64,000 nucleotides of DNA from positions 1-64,000 of the forward strand of contig CAZIWL010000006.1 in NCBI GenBank assembly GCA_964542755.1. The letters are read 5' to 3'. The stretch's first letter is position 1. Each line of letters begins with the position of its first letter. This document shows positions 34,392 to 44,864 of the stretch, piece by piece. The position numbers and the translations under genes were made by a program. The notes beneath the pieces are model-generated. The model was not told the DNA's origin. It ran no database searches and saw nothing but the letters and a program-made list of their open reading frames with translations. The DNA is from SKLM01 sp964542755 (GTDB lineage Bacteria > Chloroflexota > Anaerolineae > B4-G1).

Positions 34392-37300
34392 TCAGGGAAT
34401 GCCCATAAGTGTGCGAGCCTGCCTCAAGTCCCGGGTGTCGTGCCCCTCGTCAAACGAGTGGTATAGTCCCATCAGGAGTGGGTCGGTATTCGAGCTTCGG
34501 CCCTGGCTTCTCTCCGATCTGCATAGGCTCATCGCTGCGCGCAGCTCAAGGGATCTGGCCTCCTGGTCTCGCGCCAGCTCCATAGCGCGGCGGTATGCGG
34601 CCTTCGCCTCAGTACCCACGGCGACAGAGCCCTCGGTCTGCTGCTCGCCGGTCTTGGAGAGACACTCACCCTTGAGCCGCCAGGCCTCCGGAGCGAAGAA
34701 AAGCTCTCCGGTCCGACGCGCGATGTCCAGACCTTCTTCAGCGGCGCTCAGGCCCTCGCGGACCAGTCCAGCTTCGAGACAGGCCTCCGCCAGCATGGTG
34801 AACTGGAGCACAGTGAATGCCTCGGCGCCCATCTCTCGACTCTGGTCGATGCCTTGCCGCATGCTGATGACGCCAGCCTCGACGTCTCCCTGGTGCACGA
34901 GAGCACGCCCCCGATTCACGAGGCCAGCGGTGTACCAGTACGGCAGGCCGTGTTCCTCCGAGATCATCAGGGTGGCCTCGGCGAGTTCACGGACCTTCGC
35001 CCAGTCTCCGCAGAAGCCGTGAGCACCGCAGGCGTAGACCTGAGCCATAGCCAGTCCCGGGGGGTAGGCCAGCTTATCGGCCAGCGCGATGCCGTCGAGG
35101 CTCACGTCCAACGCACGTTCCGGGTACCCAAGCGCCCACAGGACGAACGCCAGGGCTCCGAGGCTGACCACGCCGGGCGACATACCGTAGCGGAAGATGA
35201 GATGCCGGTGGCGGTTCGGGCGGTGGCGAGCGACAGCCTCCTCCAGATGCTCGCGCGCCAAGATCAGATCACCTACGATCAAGCGCTGAACACCGATCTG
35301 CCAGTGAGCGACCATCTCCGCGCTTGGATCCCCGGTCTGTCGGGCTGCGTCGAGGAGCTCCACGCCGATCTGGCCTGCCTCTTGGTGCCTACCGGCAGTG
35401 GTATGCGACATGAGGAGCAACCCAAGTGCCCTGAACAGCCCCTCGGCGTCGTTCAACGAACGGCACAGGTCTCGCGCCCTGGCGTGGGCGACAGATGCCG
35501 CAGGCGTTCCATGGCTCGTAGCCATCTGGAGGGAGACGCCGAGAGCCAGCTGGAGGTTTCGTTCCCTCTCATCGCGCTCCAGCGACGGGGGAAGCGTTCT
35601 GAGCAAGGCGACGGCCCGTCTCAAGTGAGCGGATGCCTCCTGAGGTGCGGCCACGAGCATCGCATTGTTCCCGGCTGTGTGCAGATAGTGGACGGCCTTG
35701 TCGGGCTGCTCAGCCCGTTCGAAGTGGCGTGCCAGGGTCACGGCCTTCTCGGGCCACAGCTCCTCCAGCGACTCGCCAGCCCGCCGGTGGAGCAGTCGGC
35801 GACGTCCGTAACTAAGGTCGGCGTATACTGCGCTCCGTGTCAAGTCGTGAATGAACCGGTATTCACCGTTCGCCTCGGTCACGATCTGACGGGACAGAAG
35901 GATGTCCAGCGCGTCGACCACCTCCTCCTCGCTCCGCCCACTCGTGCCCCATATCAGGTCATGATCAAATTGGTAGCCCAGCACAGCGCACGTCTCGAGG
36001 ACCTGCTCGGTTCGACGGTCGAGACGTCGAAGTCGACCGCGGATTGCGTCCGACACCGTGCTGGGGATGGGAAACTCGAGATCGGCCGCCGAGTCCTCCA
36101 CCCTGGCGCTGCTCCATCCCGATACCTCTTGCTCCAACACTCTTGTCTCGAGCATCGCTCGCACGATCTCCAGCAAGAAGAACGGGTTGCCACCGACGGC
36201 ACGATGAAGCCGACGACTGAGTCGTGCGATACCACTTTCCTGTCCAGTCAGGTGCCGGACGAGACGGAGGATATCCGCCTGTTGGAGGCCACCCAGGCTG
36301 ATCTCCCGCAGGACGCCCGATCGGAGCAGTTGTCCGCGGAGGGCATCCGGCTGCAATTCACTTGGCCGATAGGCGGCGAGCACGAGGACTGGAGCGCCGG
36401 CTATGTGCCGTCCCAGGTAGCCCAAGTACGATAACGTAGTCATGTCCGCCCAATGGAGGTTGTCCAGGCACAGGACAATGAGGCTCCCTGAGTTCGTTGC
36501 TTGGTGCGCCAGGCCGATGATGGATCGAGTGAGCGCCTGGAAGACGCGTTGCTGCCGCGGGGGCTCCACGGGGGTCTGCGGCGTTGTTGGAGATTGCCTC
36601 TCCTCGAGGTCAGGCATCAGGTGCGCAAGCTCTGCCAGACGGACCGACGCCCGATCGAGGACTGCCGGGTCCTTGGCATCCAGATGCGGTTGCAAAGCTT
36701 CGACCAGAGGGCCGTAGGATATCCCCTGTTCTGTCTCGTGCCCGCTTCCGGTCGCAGGCGTTGCACCATTGCCCAAGTTGCTCACGAACTCCTCGATGAG
36801 ACGGGATTTACCGATGCCGGCCTCGCCTGAGATGAGCAGAATCCTCCCGCGACCTGCCCGGGCGTCGTCGTAGGCCTGATTCAGATCGCGGAGCGCCTCT
36901 TGGCGTCCTACGAGTGGGGCGCTGAGGCTGGGGAGCGTCGTCCAATTGGGAGAGGGCGCCGTACTCTTGGCACGCACCCGGCCTTGTTGAGCCGCCTGAT
37001 AGACGGCTTGGGTCTCGGGCAGCGGACTCACGCCCAGTTCTCGCTCCAACAGGACGGCGCACCGCTCATACTGTTCACTAGCTGCTCTATGATCTCCAGC
37101 GGCCGCGTGGAGGCGGATTAGGTCCCGGTGTACGTGCTCAGCGAGTTCGTCTATCTCCAGGTAGCGCCGGGCGTGCCCGATGGCATCCTCAAGATTGCCC
37201 TGGGCTTCCTGCATCTGAATGAGTGTCTCGAGCGCCTCCAGGTAGCGTCGTTCCCAATGCCGTCGTTGCACAGATACCCAGACCTCGAACTCCGGGCATC

Positions 37301-37712
37301 CAGGAAGAGAGAAGCCAGCCAGGAACGGGCCCCGATAGAGCTTGACGGCCTGCGATAGGGCTGCCAGGGAGAGGGGCTGACCGGACGTGGATGTGGTCAG
37401 GGTGCGGAAGTACCGGCAGTCGGTCCAGACGCGCGTGGCGTGGAGCGCAACGTGCTCTTGGGTAGTGATGAGCAGATTGGGCTCGGGCAGCGCGCGTCGA
37501 AGATGGCTCAAGAGAGAGGAGAGGTGTCGCCTGGCCCGGTACTCGGGCTCGTCGGGCCAGAAGAGGAAGGAGAGCGCCTCTCGCGCGGTTCGCTCCTCTC
37601 GCTCGGCCAGGTGGTAGAGAAGAGCCCGGACCTGCCGCCGCGTGACCTGGAGCGGTTTGCCGGGCGACTCGGCACTGGGAGTACCCAGCAAGCTGATGCG
37701 GACGGCCGTCAC
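34392..37712 (-). CDS. BTAD/SARP-type regulator with AAA ATPase and TPR domains
   Basis: The 1106-residue protein begins with a winged-helix-like DNA-binding region (VRISLLG...VTRRQVRALLYHLA) and a bacterial transcriptional activation domain (about 100-250, YRGPFLAGFSL ... YLEIDELAEHVHRDLIRLHA). An ATPase follows with Walker A GEAGIGKSRLIEEF (about 294) and Walker B LIVLCLDNLHWAD (about 412). The C-terminal third is TPR-like (SREMGAEAFTVLQFTMLAEA and similar). Such large SARP-like activators integrate a signal through the ATPase/TPR part; the signal is unknown. The start is GTG 37712 with GGGGAGG upstream. A terminator follows at 34316-34351. Confidence 0.88.
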   Translation of the reverse strand: MTAVRISLLGTPSAESPGKPLQVTRRQVRALLYHLAEREERTAREALSFLFWPDEPEYRARRHLSSLLSHLRRALPEPNLLITTQEHVALHATRVWTDCRYFRTLTTSTSGQPLSLAALSQAVKLYRGPFLAGFSLPGCPEFEVWVSVQRRHWERRYLEALETLIQMQEAQGNLEDAIGHARRYLEIDELAEHVHRDLIRLHAAAGDHRAASEQYERCAVLLERELGVSPLPETQAVYQAAQQGRVRAKSTAPSPNWTTLPSLSAPLVGRQEALRDLNQAYDDARAGRGRILLISGEAGIGKSRLIEEFVSNLGNGATPATGSGHETEQGISYGPLVEALQPHLDAKDPAVLDRASVRLAELAHLMPDLEERQSPTTPQTPVEPPRQQRVFQALTRSIIGLAHQATNSGSLIVLCLDNLHWADMTTLSYLGYLGRHIAGAPVLVLAAYRPSELQPDALRGQLLRSGVLREISLGGLQQADILRLVRHLTGQESGIARLSRRLHRAVGGNPFFLLEIVRAMLETRVLEQEVSGWSSARVEDSAADLEFPIPSTVSDAIRGRLRRLDRRTEQVLETCAVLGYQFDHDLIWGTSGRSEEEVVDALDILLSRQIVTEANGEYRFIHDLTRSAVYADLSYGRRRLLHRRAGESLEELWPEKAVTLARHFERAEQPDKAVHYLHTAGNNAMLVAAPQEASAHLRRAVALLRTLPPSLERDERERNLQLALGVSLQMATSHGTPAASVAHARARDLCRSLNDAEGLFRALGLLLMSHTTAGRHQEAGQIGVELLDAARQTGDPSAEMVAHWQIGVQRLIVGDLILAREHLEEAVARHRPNRHRHLIFRYGMSPGVVSLGALAFVLWALGYPERALDVSLDGIALADKLAYPPGLAMAQVYACGAHGFCGDWAKVRELAEATLMISEEHGLPYWYTAGLVNRGRALVHQGDVEAGVISMRQGIDQSREMGAEAFTVLQFTMLAEACLEAGLVREGLSAAEEGLDIARRTGELFFAPEAWRLKGECLSKTGEQQTEGSVAVGTEAKAAYRRAMELARDQEARSLELRAAMSLCRSERSQGRSSNTDPLLMGLYHSFDEGHDTRDLRQARTLMGIP

Positions 37713-38177
37713 GGGTCAGTCCTCCCCGGGTCGCGAAAGTCTCCGGGGTCGTCGGTGATCATTCCGGCTCCCTGGCACCCGTCGGCGTTGGTTGTCCGTA
37801 GTCTCGGCACTGGGGCAGCATGATCGGTACACCGGCAGGGGCGATAGCGAGGGAGGCCGACGCCTGGTTCCAGCAAGGGCAGTGAGGCGGCCTCGCGAAC
37901 GGTGGTCGGTGGTTGATTCCTAGGGATGTTGCAGATGGGACGCGACGACAGCACCACGGCTCCCCAGACGTCGGAGGTGAGTTGGTCGTCGGCCACGCCT
38001 CGGCTCGTCGTTGAAAGGGCGATCAGTGCACCTCCAGCCAACCGCGTCCCGAAGAACGCGGATCCGGGTCTACTGTGCAGCCCACGATCGCGGCGTACGG
38101 AGCGCCCGCATGAGGAGAGAAGGATCGAGCGTCGACGTGTGTCTGGGGCGACGTCTCCGCGATAGAGAACTTGAGCA
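37713..38177. other. Long leader of the BTAD/AAA regulator gene
   Basis: If the promoter at 38178-38205 is used, this gives a 5' untranslated leader of about 460 bases. A minus-strand frame is open across it and ends in GTGA overlap with the regulator start, but its composition does not look like a real protein. No riboswitch was recognised. Confidence 0.4.
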
Positions 38178-38205
38178 ATTATACTCAGGGGCTCGGATCG
38201 TGCAA
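38178..38205 (-). promoter_or_regulatory. Sigma70-type promoter toward the BTAD/AAA regulator
   Basis: On the minus strand TTGCAC and a perfect TATAAT are separated by 16 bases. Its distance of about 460 bases from the regulator start codon is unusual. Confidence 0.6.
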
Positions 38206-38288
38206 TTTTGGCCTGGGCGCTGGGTGCGCTAAGGACTTGTCGCGGAGCTGGTCGCCGGTTGGACACCGGTGGCGCCCGTTTCTTGATC

Positions 38289-38334
38289 AGTTGTGACTGG
38301 CATACGTGGCAAGCATGTGCTCATGAGGTGCGAC
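38289..38334 (+). repeat. Dispersed 46-bp repeat, copy 2
   Basis: Matches 557-602 at 39 of 46 positions with no gap. It lies about 230 bases upstream of the macroglobulin gene. In one frame both copies read VVTGIRG(R/K)H, but neither is part of a convincing gene. Confidence 0.6.
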
Positions 38335-38442
38335 AACTCGTTCGTGCACCCCCAGGCGCTCTGTGCGGTATCGGTTTCTGATCGGGCAACGGTGGAACCT
38401 TTTGCTTCCTTCCGGCGTCTTAGTGGTGACGGGCTGCCGAGC

Positions 38443-38471
38443 TACTGGCCCGGTGCGTTGTGTGCTATACT
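38443..38471 (+). promoter_or_regulatory. Extended -10 promoter for the macroglobulin gene
   Basis: TGC-TATACT (38463-38471) is an extended -10 element. The corresponding -35 region (TACTGG) is poor. Initiation near 38478 would give a leader of about 42 bases. Confidence 0.5.
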
Positions 38472-38519
38472 GGCAAAGGTCACCATTAGAGGTCGTCTGA
38501 GCGGAGGAGGTACGTGCCG

Positions 38520-41500
38520 ATGGGCAAGCGAGCGAGTTCGAACATCCTAGGGGTCCTAACGATGCTAAGCCTACTGCTGGGCGGGTGTGCGCCTGGATCG
38601 ACGCCCCAACCGACGGAGACTTCGCCACCGAAGCCCACCTCGTCACCGACGGGCCCGGCCCCGACGCCGCCCGCCGGGGAGGCTGCCCCTATCGTGGTTC
38701 AGCGCACGCCGGAACCCGGAGCTGAACTGCCGCCGGACGGGGCTATCGAGCTGGTTTTCGACCGCGCGATGGACCGGGGCTCCGTGGAGAAGGCGCTGCG
38801 GGTCGGCCCTGGCGTCTCGGGGAGCGTGACGTGGGCCGACGAGAAGACGGTGAGCTTCAAGCCGGCGCGGGATTTGAAGCGCGACGAGGCGTACCAGGTG
38901 GCCCTGGCCGCGGAGGCCCAGGCTGCGGACGGCACGGCGCTGGAGGACGACTACGGGTTTGAGTTCCGAACGGTGGGGTATCTCTCGGTCTCTCAAGTCA
39001 TACCTGCCCAAGGCGCCGAGGACGTTGAGGCAGGGAGTACGATCACGGTGATGTTCAACCGACCCGTGGTACCGCTGACGGCGATATCCGATCCCGCCCG
39101 CTCCGTCCTGCCGCAACCGCTGACGCTGAATCCGCCGGTGGAGGGTGAGGGAGAATGGCTCAACACCTCCATCTATGTGTTCAGACCGGATGGGCCTCTC
39201 GCTGGCGGCACGACCTACGAGGCCCGGATCGAGGCTGGCCTGACGGACACCACAGGAGGTCTGCTGGAGGCACCGTACACATGGGAGTTCTCGACGCAAC
39301 CGCCACAGGTGACGTGGACCTCACCCTCCGGCGAGGAGGAGCTGGCCTCGGTGGAACCCAAGGTCCGGGTCACCTTCAATATGCCCGTGAATGCTGAGTC
39401 GGCCATAGAGGCCTTCAGTCTCGAGGGCGGCGGCGGGGTGGTGGAGGGTGAGGCGGAGGTCGTGTCCGACACGCTGATGTTCACCCCGACGGAACAGCTG
39501 GCATTTGATACGCTCTACACGGCTCGGATGGCGAGCGGTGTGCTGAGCCTCCGAGGTGGTCAGGGTATGCCGGATCTGTACACGTGGCAATTCCAGACCG
39601 TTCCCCTGCCTCGGATCATCGGGACCAGACCCCGGGATGGCGAGCAGAATGCGGGGCCGCACCGGCCCTTCGAGATTCTGTTCAACACTGCCATCGATCC
39701 TGCGACTGTGATGCCGAACGTGGAAATGACACCACCTTTGTCACCGAGTCAGGTCTACACGTATTTCAGCAGACACGACAACGTATTCCGCATTGATTTC
39801 GGATCGGAGCCGAGCAGTGAGTACGAGGTTCGGATCGGCCCGAACATCAGCGACCCATTCGGCAACAAGACGGGGCAAGAGCTAACGGTCCAGTACCGGA
39901 CGGCGCCCCTGGACCCGTCGGTGCAAATCGATGTCCCGGGTATGGTCGGAACATTCAACGCCGGCGAGCGGGCACGGGTGATGGTCGGTCACCTCAACAC
40001 GGATCGAGTCGACGTCCGGCTGGGACGCGTCGAGCCAGATGCGTACCGGGATGTGCGGGATCGGTTCTGGGATGCAGCAGTATCGTACGAACCCATACGA
40101 TCTTGGTCGATGTCCGTGGAGGCTCCGCTCAACGAGAAGCATCACACGCCGATCGAGCTGGTTGAGGGGGGCGGCAGGCTGGAACCTGGGCTCTACGTCG
40201 TTGAGGTCCGGGCGTCAGGGGTCTCGTTCCAGCCCTGGCTCCATCGGCGCCTGGTAGTGGTTTCCGACTACAACCTGACGATCAAGAGGAGCCAGGACAG
40301 AATCTGGGTTTGGGCCACGGCGCTGGAGACGGGAGAACCGGCAGAGGGGCTCGAGTTGATGGCGCAGGTTCCAGATGGGGAGGCCATCGGCCCGGCGACG
40401 TCAGACGCGGATGGGTTGGCCCGGTTCATTATGGAGGATGGCGACCGCGGGGATGCCTACGTCGTGTCGGAGAGCCCCTTCGTCCTGGGCGATACCGGGT
40501 GGGAGTGGGGCCGCGGGATCAGCCCGTGGGAATTCGGGCTGACGGGAGGCTTTGACGAGCGCGACTACCGGGTGCATATCACCACGGACCGCCCCTTGTA
40601 CCGGGCCGGGCAGGTGGTCCATTTCCGGGGGATTGTCCGGGCGCAGGACGGCGTAGACTACGAGCTTCCGGCTCCGGCGGAGGTGCAGGTGCGCGTTCGC
40701 TCCGTGGAGGGGGAGGAGGTCTACGCCCAGGAGCTGGAGCTCGACGACTTCGGTGCTTTCCGCGGAGATCTGGTCCTGGGTGATGGGGCTGCCCTGGGTG
40801 ACTATCGGATCCAGGCCGAGGTCGGCGGCTCGAGCTACGGTGACTCCTTCGCGGTCGCGGCCTACCGACCACCGGAGTTCGAGGTGCTCGTCGTTCCCGA
40901 GGCGGAGGATGTGGTCGCGGGGACGCGCAGCCGCGCTCAGGTGGAGGTGAGCTACTTCTTCGGCGGTGCGGTGGTCGATGTGGACGTCGAGTGGCAAGTG
41001 CTTAGTTCGCCCTATCGGTTCGAGCCGCAGCAGTTCGGACGGTACGATTTCACGGACGACGATGATCCCTGGGTCTGCCGTTGGTGTTGGTGGAGGCCCA
41101 CGCCCAGCCCAGAGGTGATCCTGGAGGGCACGGGCACGACCGACCCCGCCGGACAAGTGAGCATCGGGCTGCCCACCGAGATCATGACGGGCGGTCACCG
41201 GCTGACGGTGGAGGCGACCGCCTATGGGAAAGACGGGCAAGCGATCTCCGGGCGGAACGAGATCGTCGTCCATCGGGATGACTTCTACATCGGATTGGCA
41301 CCTCAGACGCGGCTCGGCGAGGCCGGTGAACCGTTTGGGGTGGATGCTGTGACGGTCGATTGGGACGGCACACGCGTCCCTGACAAGGGTCTCAACGTCA
41401 AGGTCTACCGAAGAGAGTGGGTCAACACCTTTGTGGAACGGGAGCAGGGCGGCAGGTGGGAGTGGGAGACCAAGGATACACTGGTCCACACCGACATCAT

Positions 41501-44500
41501 CACAACGGACGGCACGGCCGGTGCCGAGCTGTCGTTCATACCTCCAGAGGGTGGGTCTTACCGCGTCGTGGCGGAAAAGGACGGAAACGACGGGTCGGTC
41601 GACGGGTCTGTCGGGGCTCGAACATCGGTCTGGGTTTGGGTCAGCGGGGCGGAGGATGTGTCCTGGCGAAGGGAGAACGACGACCAGTTCGACCTGGTCA
41701 GCGACAAGGGAAGCTACGTCCCTGGCGAGACAGCCGAGATCCTGATTCCCAGCCCCTTCGAGGGCGAGCAGTGGGCCTGGATCACGGTGGAGCGGGGAGG
41801 GGTGATGGACCAGGAGGTGAGGCGGTTGGAGAGCAACTCCTCGGTCTACAGGCTCCCCATCACGGCTGACCACGCGCCCAACATCTACGTCTCCGTGGTG
41901 CTGGTCAAGGGACCGGACGCGGCGAACCCGGCGGCGACGCACAAGGTGGGCATTCTGCCGCTCACGGTGGAGCCTGTGGAACAGACGCTGAACCTGACCT
42001 TGACGCCGAGTGTCCAACAGGCCGAGCCTGGCGACAGCGTGAGGTTCGACGTGCATGCGCGGGATGCCAACGGTGAGCCAGTGGAGGCGGCCTTCTCGCT
42101 GGATCTGGTGGACAAGGCCGTTCTGAGCCTCAGGCCGCGGGAGGATGACGCGATTGTCCAGGCATTTTACGGACGGCGTGGGCTCGGCGTCTCGACTTCG
42201 AGCGGCCTGGTGCTCTCTATCAACCGCTTGTTGCTCAAACAGGTGGAGGAGTTGGAGAATCTGGCTACGCAGGGCCTTGGCATCGGTGGTGGCGGTGAGA
42301 TGGAGGAGGAAGTGATGGCCGAGGCGCCCGCTCGGGCTGCCGCGGATGAGTCGGCAGAGGGATCGGTGCCGGATGCGCAGGTCCGGGAGGAGTTCGAGGA
42401 CACAGCTTTCTGGAAAGCCGACGTGGTCACGGACGAGGAAGGCCGAGCGTCTGTGGACGTGGCGCTGCCGGACAACCTGACGACGTGGGTCTTCCGAGCC
42501 GTCGGGGTTACGAAGGCGACAGAGGTTGGCGAGGAGACGACGGAGCTGTTGGTCACGAAGCCGCTGCTGGTGCGGCCGACGACGCCGCGATTCTTCGTCG
42601 TGGGTGACCGGTCTCAGTTGGCCGCCCTGGTGAGCAACAACACTGGGGCCACCCGCGATGTGGAAGTGACCCTTCAGGCTGAAGGTCTGACGGTTGATGG
42701 GGATCTCACGCGAAACGTACAGATCCCCGACGGGACCGAGAGAGAGGTCACCTGGTGGGTGGAAGTGGATGACGTCGAACAGGCCGAGGTGGTGATGGGC
42801 GCTGTCTCCGGTGAGTATGCGGATGCAGCGCGCCCGCGGCTGACGACGGGACCGGATGGATCTCTGGTCGTGAAACGCTACACGGCGCCTGAGATCGCTG
42901 GGACGGGCGGGCAGCTGGAGGACGAGGGAGCCCGGGCGGAGGCGGTTGCCCTGCCGCCCAACGCCAGCGACCGGAAGGGTGAGCTGTCGGTGAGGCTCGA
43001 TCCGTCGCTGGCGGCGGGGATGACCGGGGGACTCGACTATCTGGAGCACTATCCCTACGAGTGCACCGAGCAGATCGTCTCGCGCTTCCTGCCCAACGTG
43101 CTGTCCTACAGGGCTGTGCGGGAGCTGGGATTGGAGCGGCCGGCGCTGGAAGACAGGCTCCCGGGATTGGTACAGGAAGCCCTGGACAAGCTCTACAAGA
43201 GGCAGAATGGGGATGGGGGGTGGGGTTGGTGGGACCGCGGCGATAGCCGGGTGCACCTGACGGCCTACGCCGTTTTCGGCATGGTGAAGGCGCGCGAGGC
43301 CGGCTTCGACGTGCGCGGTGGCGTGATGGAGCGTGGTCTCAGCTATCTCCGGACCCATCTTGAGCCTGCGCGAGACCTGACGTCCCCGGAGGCCGCTAAC
43401 CAGCAGGCCTTCATCCTCTACGTGATGACCGAGGCTGGCGACGCGAGTGCGGCGAGCGAGTATACGGGCGGGCTGTATGATAGCCGGGACAAACTGAGCC
43501 ACTATGGACGGGCGTATCTGGCCATGGCCCTGGACATGATCAAAGAGCCGGAGGATGGTTCCGACGAGCGCATCGGCACCTTGCTCTCGGATCTCCAGAA
43601 CGCGGCGATTCTGAGCGCGACGGGCGCGCACTGGGAGGAGGAGGGGTACGATCGGTGGGCGATGAATACGGACACGCGCTCGACAGCCGTGATCCTGAAG
43701 GCACTCGCCCAGCTCGACCCGGAAAACGACCTGATCCCGAACGTGGTGCGCTGGTTGATGGTGGCTCGAGAGGACGGGATCTGGGAGACGACGTACGAGA
43801 CGGCCTGGGCGCTCATCGCCCTGACGGACTGGATGCGTGTGACGGGTGAGCTAGAGGGGAACTACGCCTACGGGCTCTGGTTCAACGAACGACTGCTCGA
43901 AGAGGGGCAGGTGACGCCGGCGAACGTGGATATGACAATCCGGCGCCAGATCCCGGTGTCAGAGCTCCTTGAGGGGGCGAGCAACCGTCTGATCATCGAC
44001 CGCGGCCCGGGCGAGGGTCGGCTCTACTACACGGCGCACCTGCGGACGTTCCTGCCCGTGGAGGAGATCGAGCCCCTGAATCGGGGGATCATCGTGTCGC
44101 GGCAGTACAGCGACCCGGCTTGCATGGAGGGCGTCGAGTGCCCGGCCCTGGATGAGGTCGAGGTGGGGGACGTGGTGCAGGTGCGCCTGACGATCATCGC
44201 CCCTCACGATCTGACGTATGTGGTGGTCGAGGATCCCCTACCGGCCGGTGGGGAGGCCATTGATACCTCCCTGGCCACGACGAGCTTGACGGCCGGGGGC
44301 CCGACGCTGGTCCGACAGGCCGAGAACGAGGCTGTCGTTGAGTTCTATCGCTGGTGGTGGAACTGGTACAGCCGGAGCGAAATGCGTGATGATCGCGTGG
44401 TGCTTTTCGCCGACTACTTGCCGGCGGGGACCTACGAGTATATCTACACGTTCCGGGCCACGCGGCCAGGGGATTATCACGTGATTCCCACGACCGCCCG

Positions 44501-44570
44501 CGAGTTCTACTTCCCCGAGGTTTTTGGACGGGGGGCGGGTCGGATGATGCGGATCCGGGCAGGGGACTGA
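38520..44570 (+). CDS. Alpha-2-macroglobulin family lipoprotein with thioester
   Basis: The 2016-residue protein begins with a lipoprotein signal (MLSLLLGGC) and a Pro/Thr linker, so it is probably anchored outside the cell membrane. Three or four Ig-like (Big_5-type) domains occupy about residues 60-460, followed by MG domains (DRPLYRAGQVVHFRGIVR at about 695), a central ANA/A2M region (WKADVVTDEEGRASV) and a thioester domain with the motif YPYECTEQ (C1515-Q1518). The family traps proteases through the thioester, which reacts after bait cleavage. ATG 38520 lies 9 bases after GAGGAGG; GTG 38514 is an alternative. No penicillin-binding partner gene is adjacent. Confidence 0.92.
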   Translation: MGKRASSNILGVLTMLSLLLGGCAPGSTPQPTETSPPKPTSSPTGPAPTPPAGEAAPIVVQRTPEPGAELPPDGAIELVFDRAMDRGSVEKALRVGPGVSGSVTWADEKTVSFKPARDLKRDEAYQVALAAEAQAADGTALEDDYGFEFRTVGYLSVSQVIPAQGAEDVEAGSTITVMFNRPVVPLTAISDPARSVLPQPLTLNPPVEGEGEWLNTSIYVFRPDGPLAGGTTYEARIEAGLTDTTGGLLEAPYTWEFSTQPPQVTWTSPSGEEELASVEPKVRVTFNMPVNAESAIEAFSLEGGGGVVEGEAEVVSDTLMFTPTEQLAFDTLYTARMASGVLSLRGGQGMPDLYTWQFQTVPLPRIIGTRPRDGEQNAGPHRPFEILFNTAIDPATVMPNVEMTPPLSPSQVYTYFSRHDNVFRIDFGSEPSSEYEVRIGPNISDPFGNKTGQELTVQYRTAPLDPSVQIDVPGMVGTFNAGERARVMVGHLNTDRVDVRLGRVEPDAYRDVRDRFWDAAVSYEPIRSWSMSVEAPLNEKHHTPIELVEGGGRLEPGLYVVEVRASGVSFQPWLHRRLVVVSDYNLTIKRSQDRIWVWATALETGEPAEGLELMAQVPDGEAIGPATSDADGLARFIMEDGDRGDAYVVSESPFVLGDTGWEWGRGISPWEFGLTGGFDERDYRVHITTDRPLYRAGQVVHFRGIVRAQDGVDYELPAPAEVQVRVRSVEGEEVYAQELELDDFGAFRGDLVLGDGAALGDYRIQAEVGGSSYGDSFAVAAYRPPEFEVLVVPEAEDVVAGTRSRAQVEVSYFFGGAVVDVDVEWQVLSSPYRFEPQQFGRYDFTDDDDPWVCRWCWWRPTPSPEVILEGTGTTDPAGQVSIGLPTEIMTGGHRLTVEATAYGKDGQAISGRNEIVVHRDDFYIGLAPQTRLGEAGEPFGVDAVTVDWDGTRVPDKGLNVKVYRREWVNTFVEREQGGRWEWETKDTLVHTDIITTDGTAGAELSFIPPEGGSYRVVAEKDGNDGSVDGSVGARTSVWVWVSGAEDVSWRRENDDQFDLVSDKGSYVPGETAEILIPSPFEGEQWAWITVERGGVMDQEVRRLESNSSVYRLPITADHAPNIYVSVVLVKGPDAANPAATHKVGILPLTVEPVEQTLNLTLTPSVQQAEPGDSVRFDVHARDANGEPVEAAFSLDLVDKAVLSLRPREDDAIVQAFYGRRGLGVSTSSGLVLSINRLLLKQVEELENLATQGLGIGGGGEMEEEVMAEAPARAAADESAEGSVPDAQVREEFEDTAFWKADVVTDEEGRASVDVALPDNLTTWVFRAVGVTKATEVGEETTELLVTKPLLVRPTTPRFFVVGDRSQLAALVSNNTGATRDVEVTLQAEGLTVDGDLTRNVQIPDGTEREVTWWVEVDDVEQAEVVMGAVSGEYADAARPRLTTGPDGSLVVKRYTAPEIAGTGGQLEDEGARAEAVALPPNASDRKGELSVRLDPSLAAGMTGGLDYLEHYPYECTEQIVSRFLPNVLSYRAVRELGLERPALEDRLPGLVQEALDKLYKRQNGDGGWGWWDRGDSRVHLTAYAVFGMVKAREAGFDVRGGVMERGLSYLRTHLEPARDLTSPEAANQQAFILYVMTEAGDASAASEYTGGLYDSRDKLSHYGRAYLAMALDMIKEPEDGSDERIGTLLSDLQNAAILSATGAHWEEEGYDRWAMNTDTRSTAVILKALAQLDPENDLIPNVVRWLMVAREDGIWETTYETAWALIALTDWMRVTGELEGNYAYGLWFNERLLEEGQVTPANVDMTIRRQIPVSELLEGASNRLIIDRGPGEGRLYYTAHLRTFLPVEEIEPLNRGIIVSRQYSDPACMEGVECPALDEVEVGDVVQVRLTIIAPHDLTYVVVEDPLPAGGEAIDTSLATTSLTAGGPTLVRQAENEAVVEFYRWWWNWYSRSEMRDDRVVLFADYLPAGTYEYIYTFRATRPGDYHVIPTTAREFYFPEVFGRGAGRMMRIRAGD

Positions 44571-44794
44571 GCCCACAGAGCCGGCGCGTGATGCGCCGGG
44601 GCACGGTGGGCATCGCCGCGGTAATCACCGCACTGGGTACGATGGTGGCGGATGACGGGAGACGGGGGGAGCGAATACGACTCGGACGATTGCGGGTCTT
44701 CTGATCTGGCGTCGGCACCGCTCAAGGGCCAAACGCTCCTCAGCCGTGTGGTCGCACAGCAGCCGGCAGAAGAGGGGCGGGTCACTGGACGAAG

Positions 44795-44824
44795 CAAGGG
44801 GCTGGTCATCTGACCAGCCCCTTG
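44795..44824. terminator. Bidirectional hairpin between the macroglobulin gene and lysS
   Basis: CAAGGGGCTGGTCA (44795-44808) pairs perfectly with TGACCAGCCCCTTG (44811-44824), a 14-bp stem with a two-base loop. It sits between convergent stop codons. Neither strand has a long T run. A second, weaker hairpin (CCGGCGC/GCGCCGG) lies right after the macroglobulin stop. The rest of 44571-44864 is empty. Confidence 0.7.
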
Positions 44825-44864
44825 ACTAATCTACGGACCCAGCTGTACCGGGGAACCGCTCGAG

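Noticed and set aside
37709..38266. Minus-strand frame overlapping the BTAD/AAA regulator start as GTGA
   Set aside because: The overlap is suggestive, but it begins upstream of the predicted promoter, has no ribosome binding site, and its composition (Arg/Pro/Ser) looks like non-coding GC-rich DNA.
40401..43631. Very long minus-strand open frame opposite the macroglobulin gene
   Set aside because: It is antisense to a clearly conserved protein and arises from GC-rich codon bias; it has no ribosome binding site or recognisable domain.
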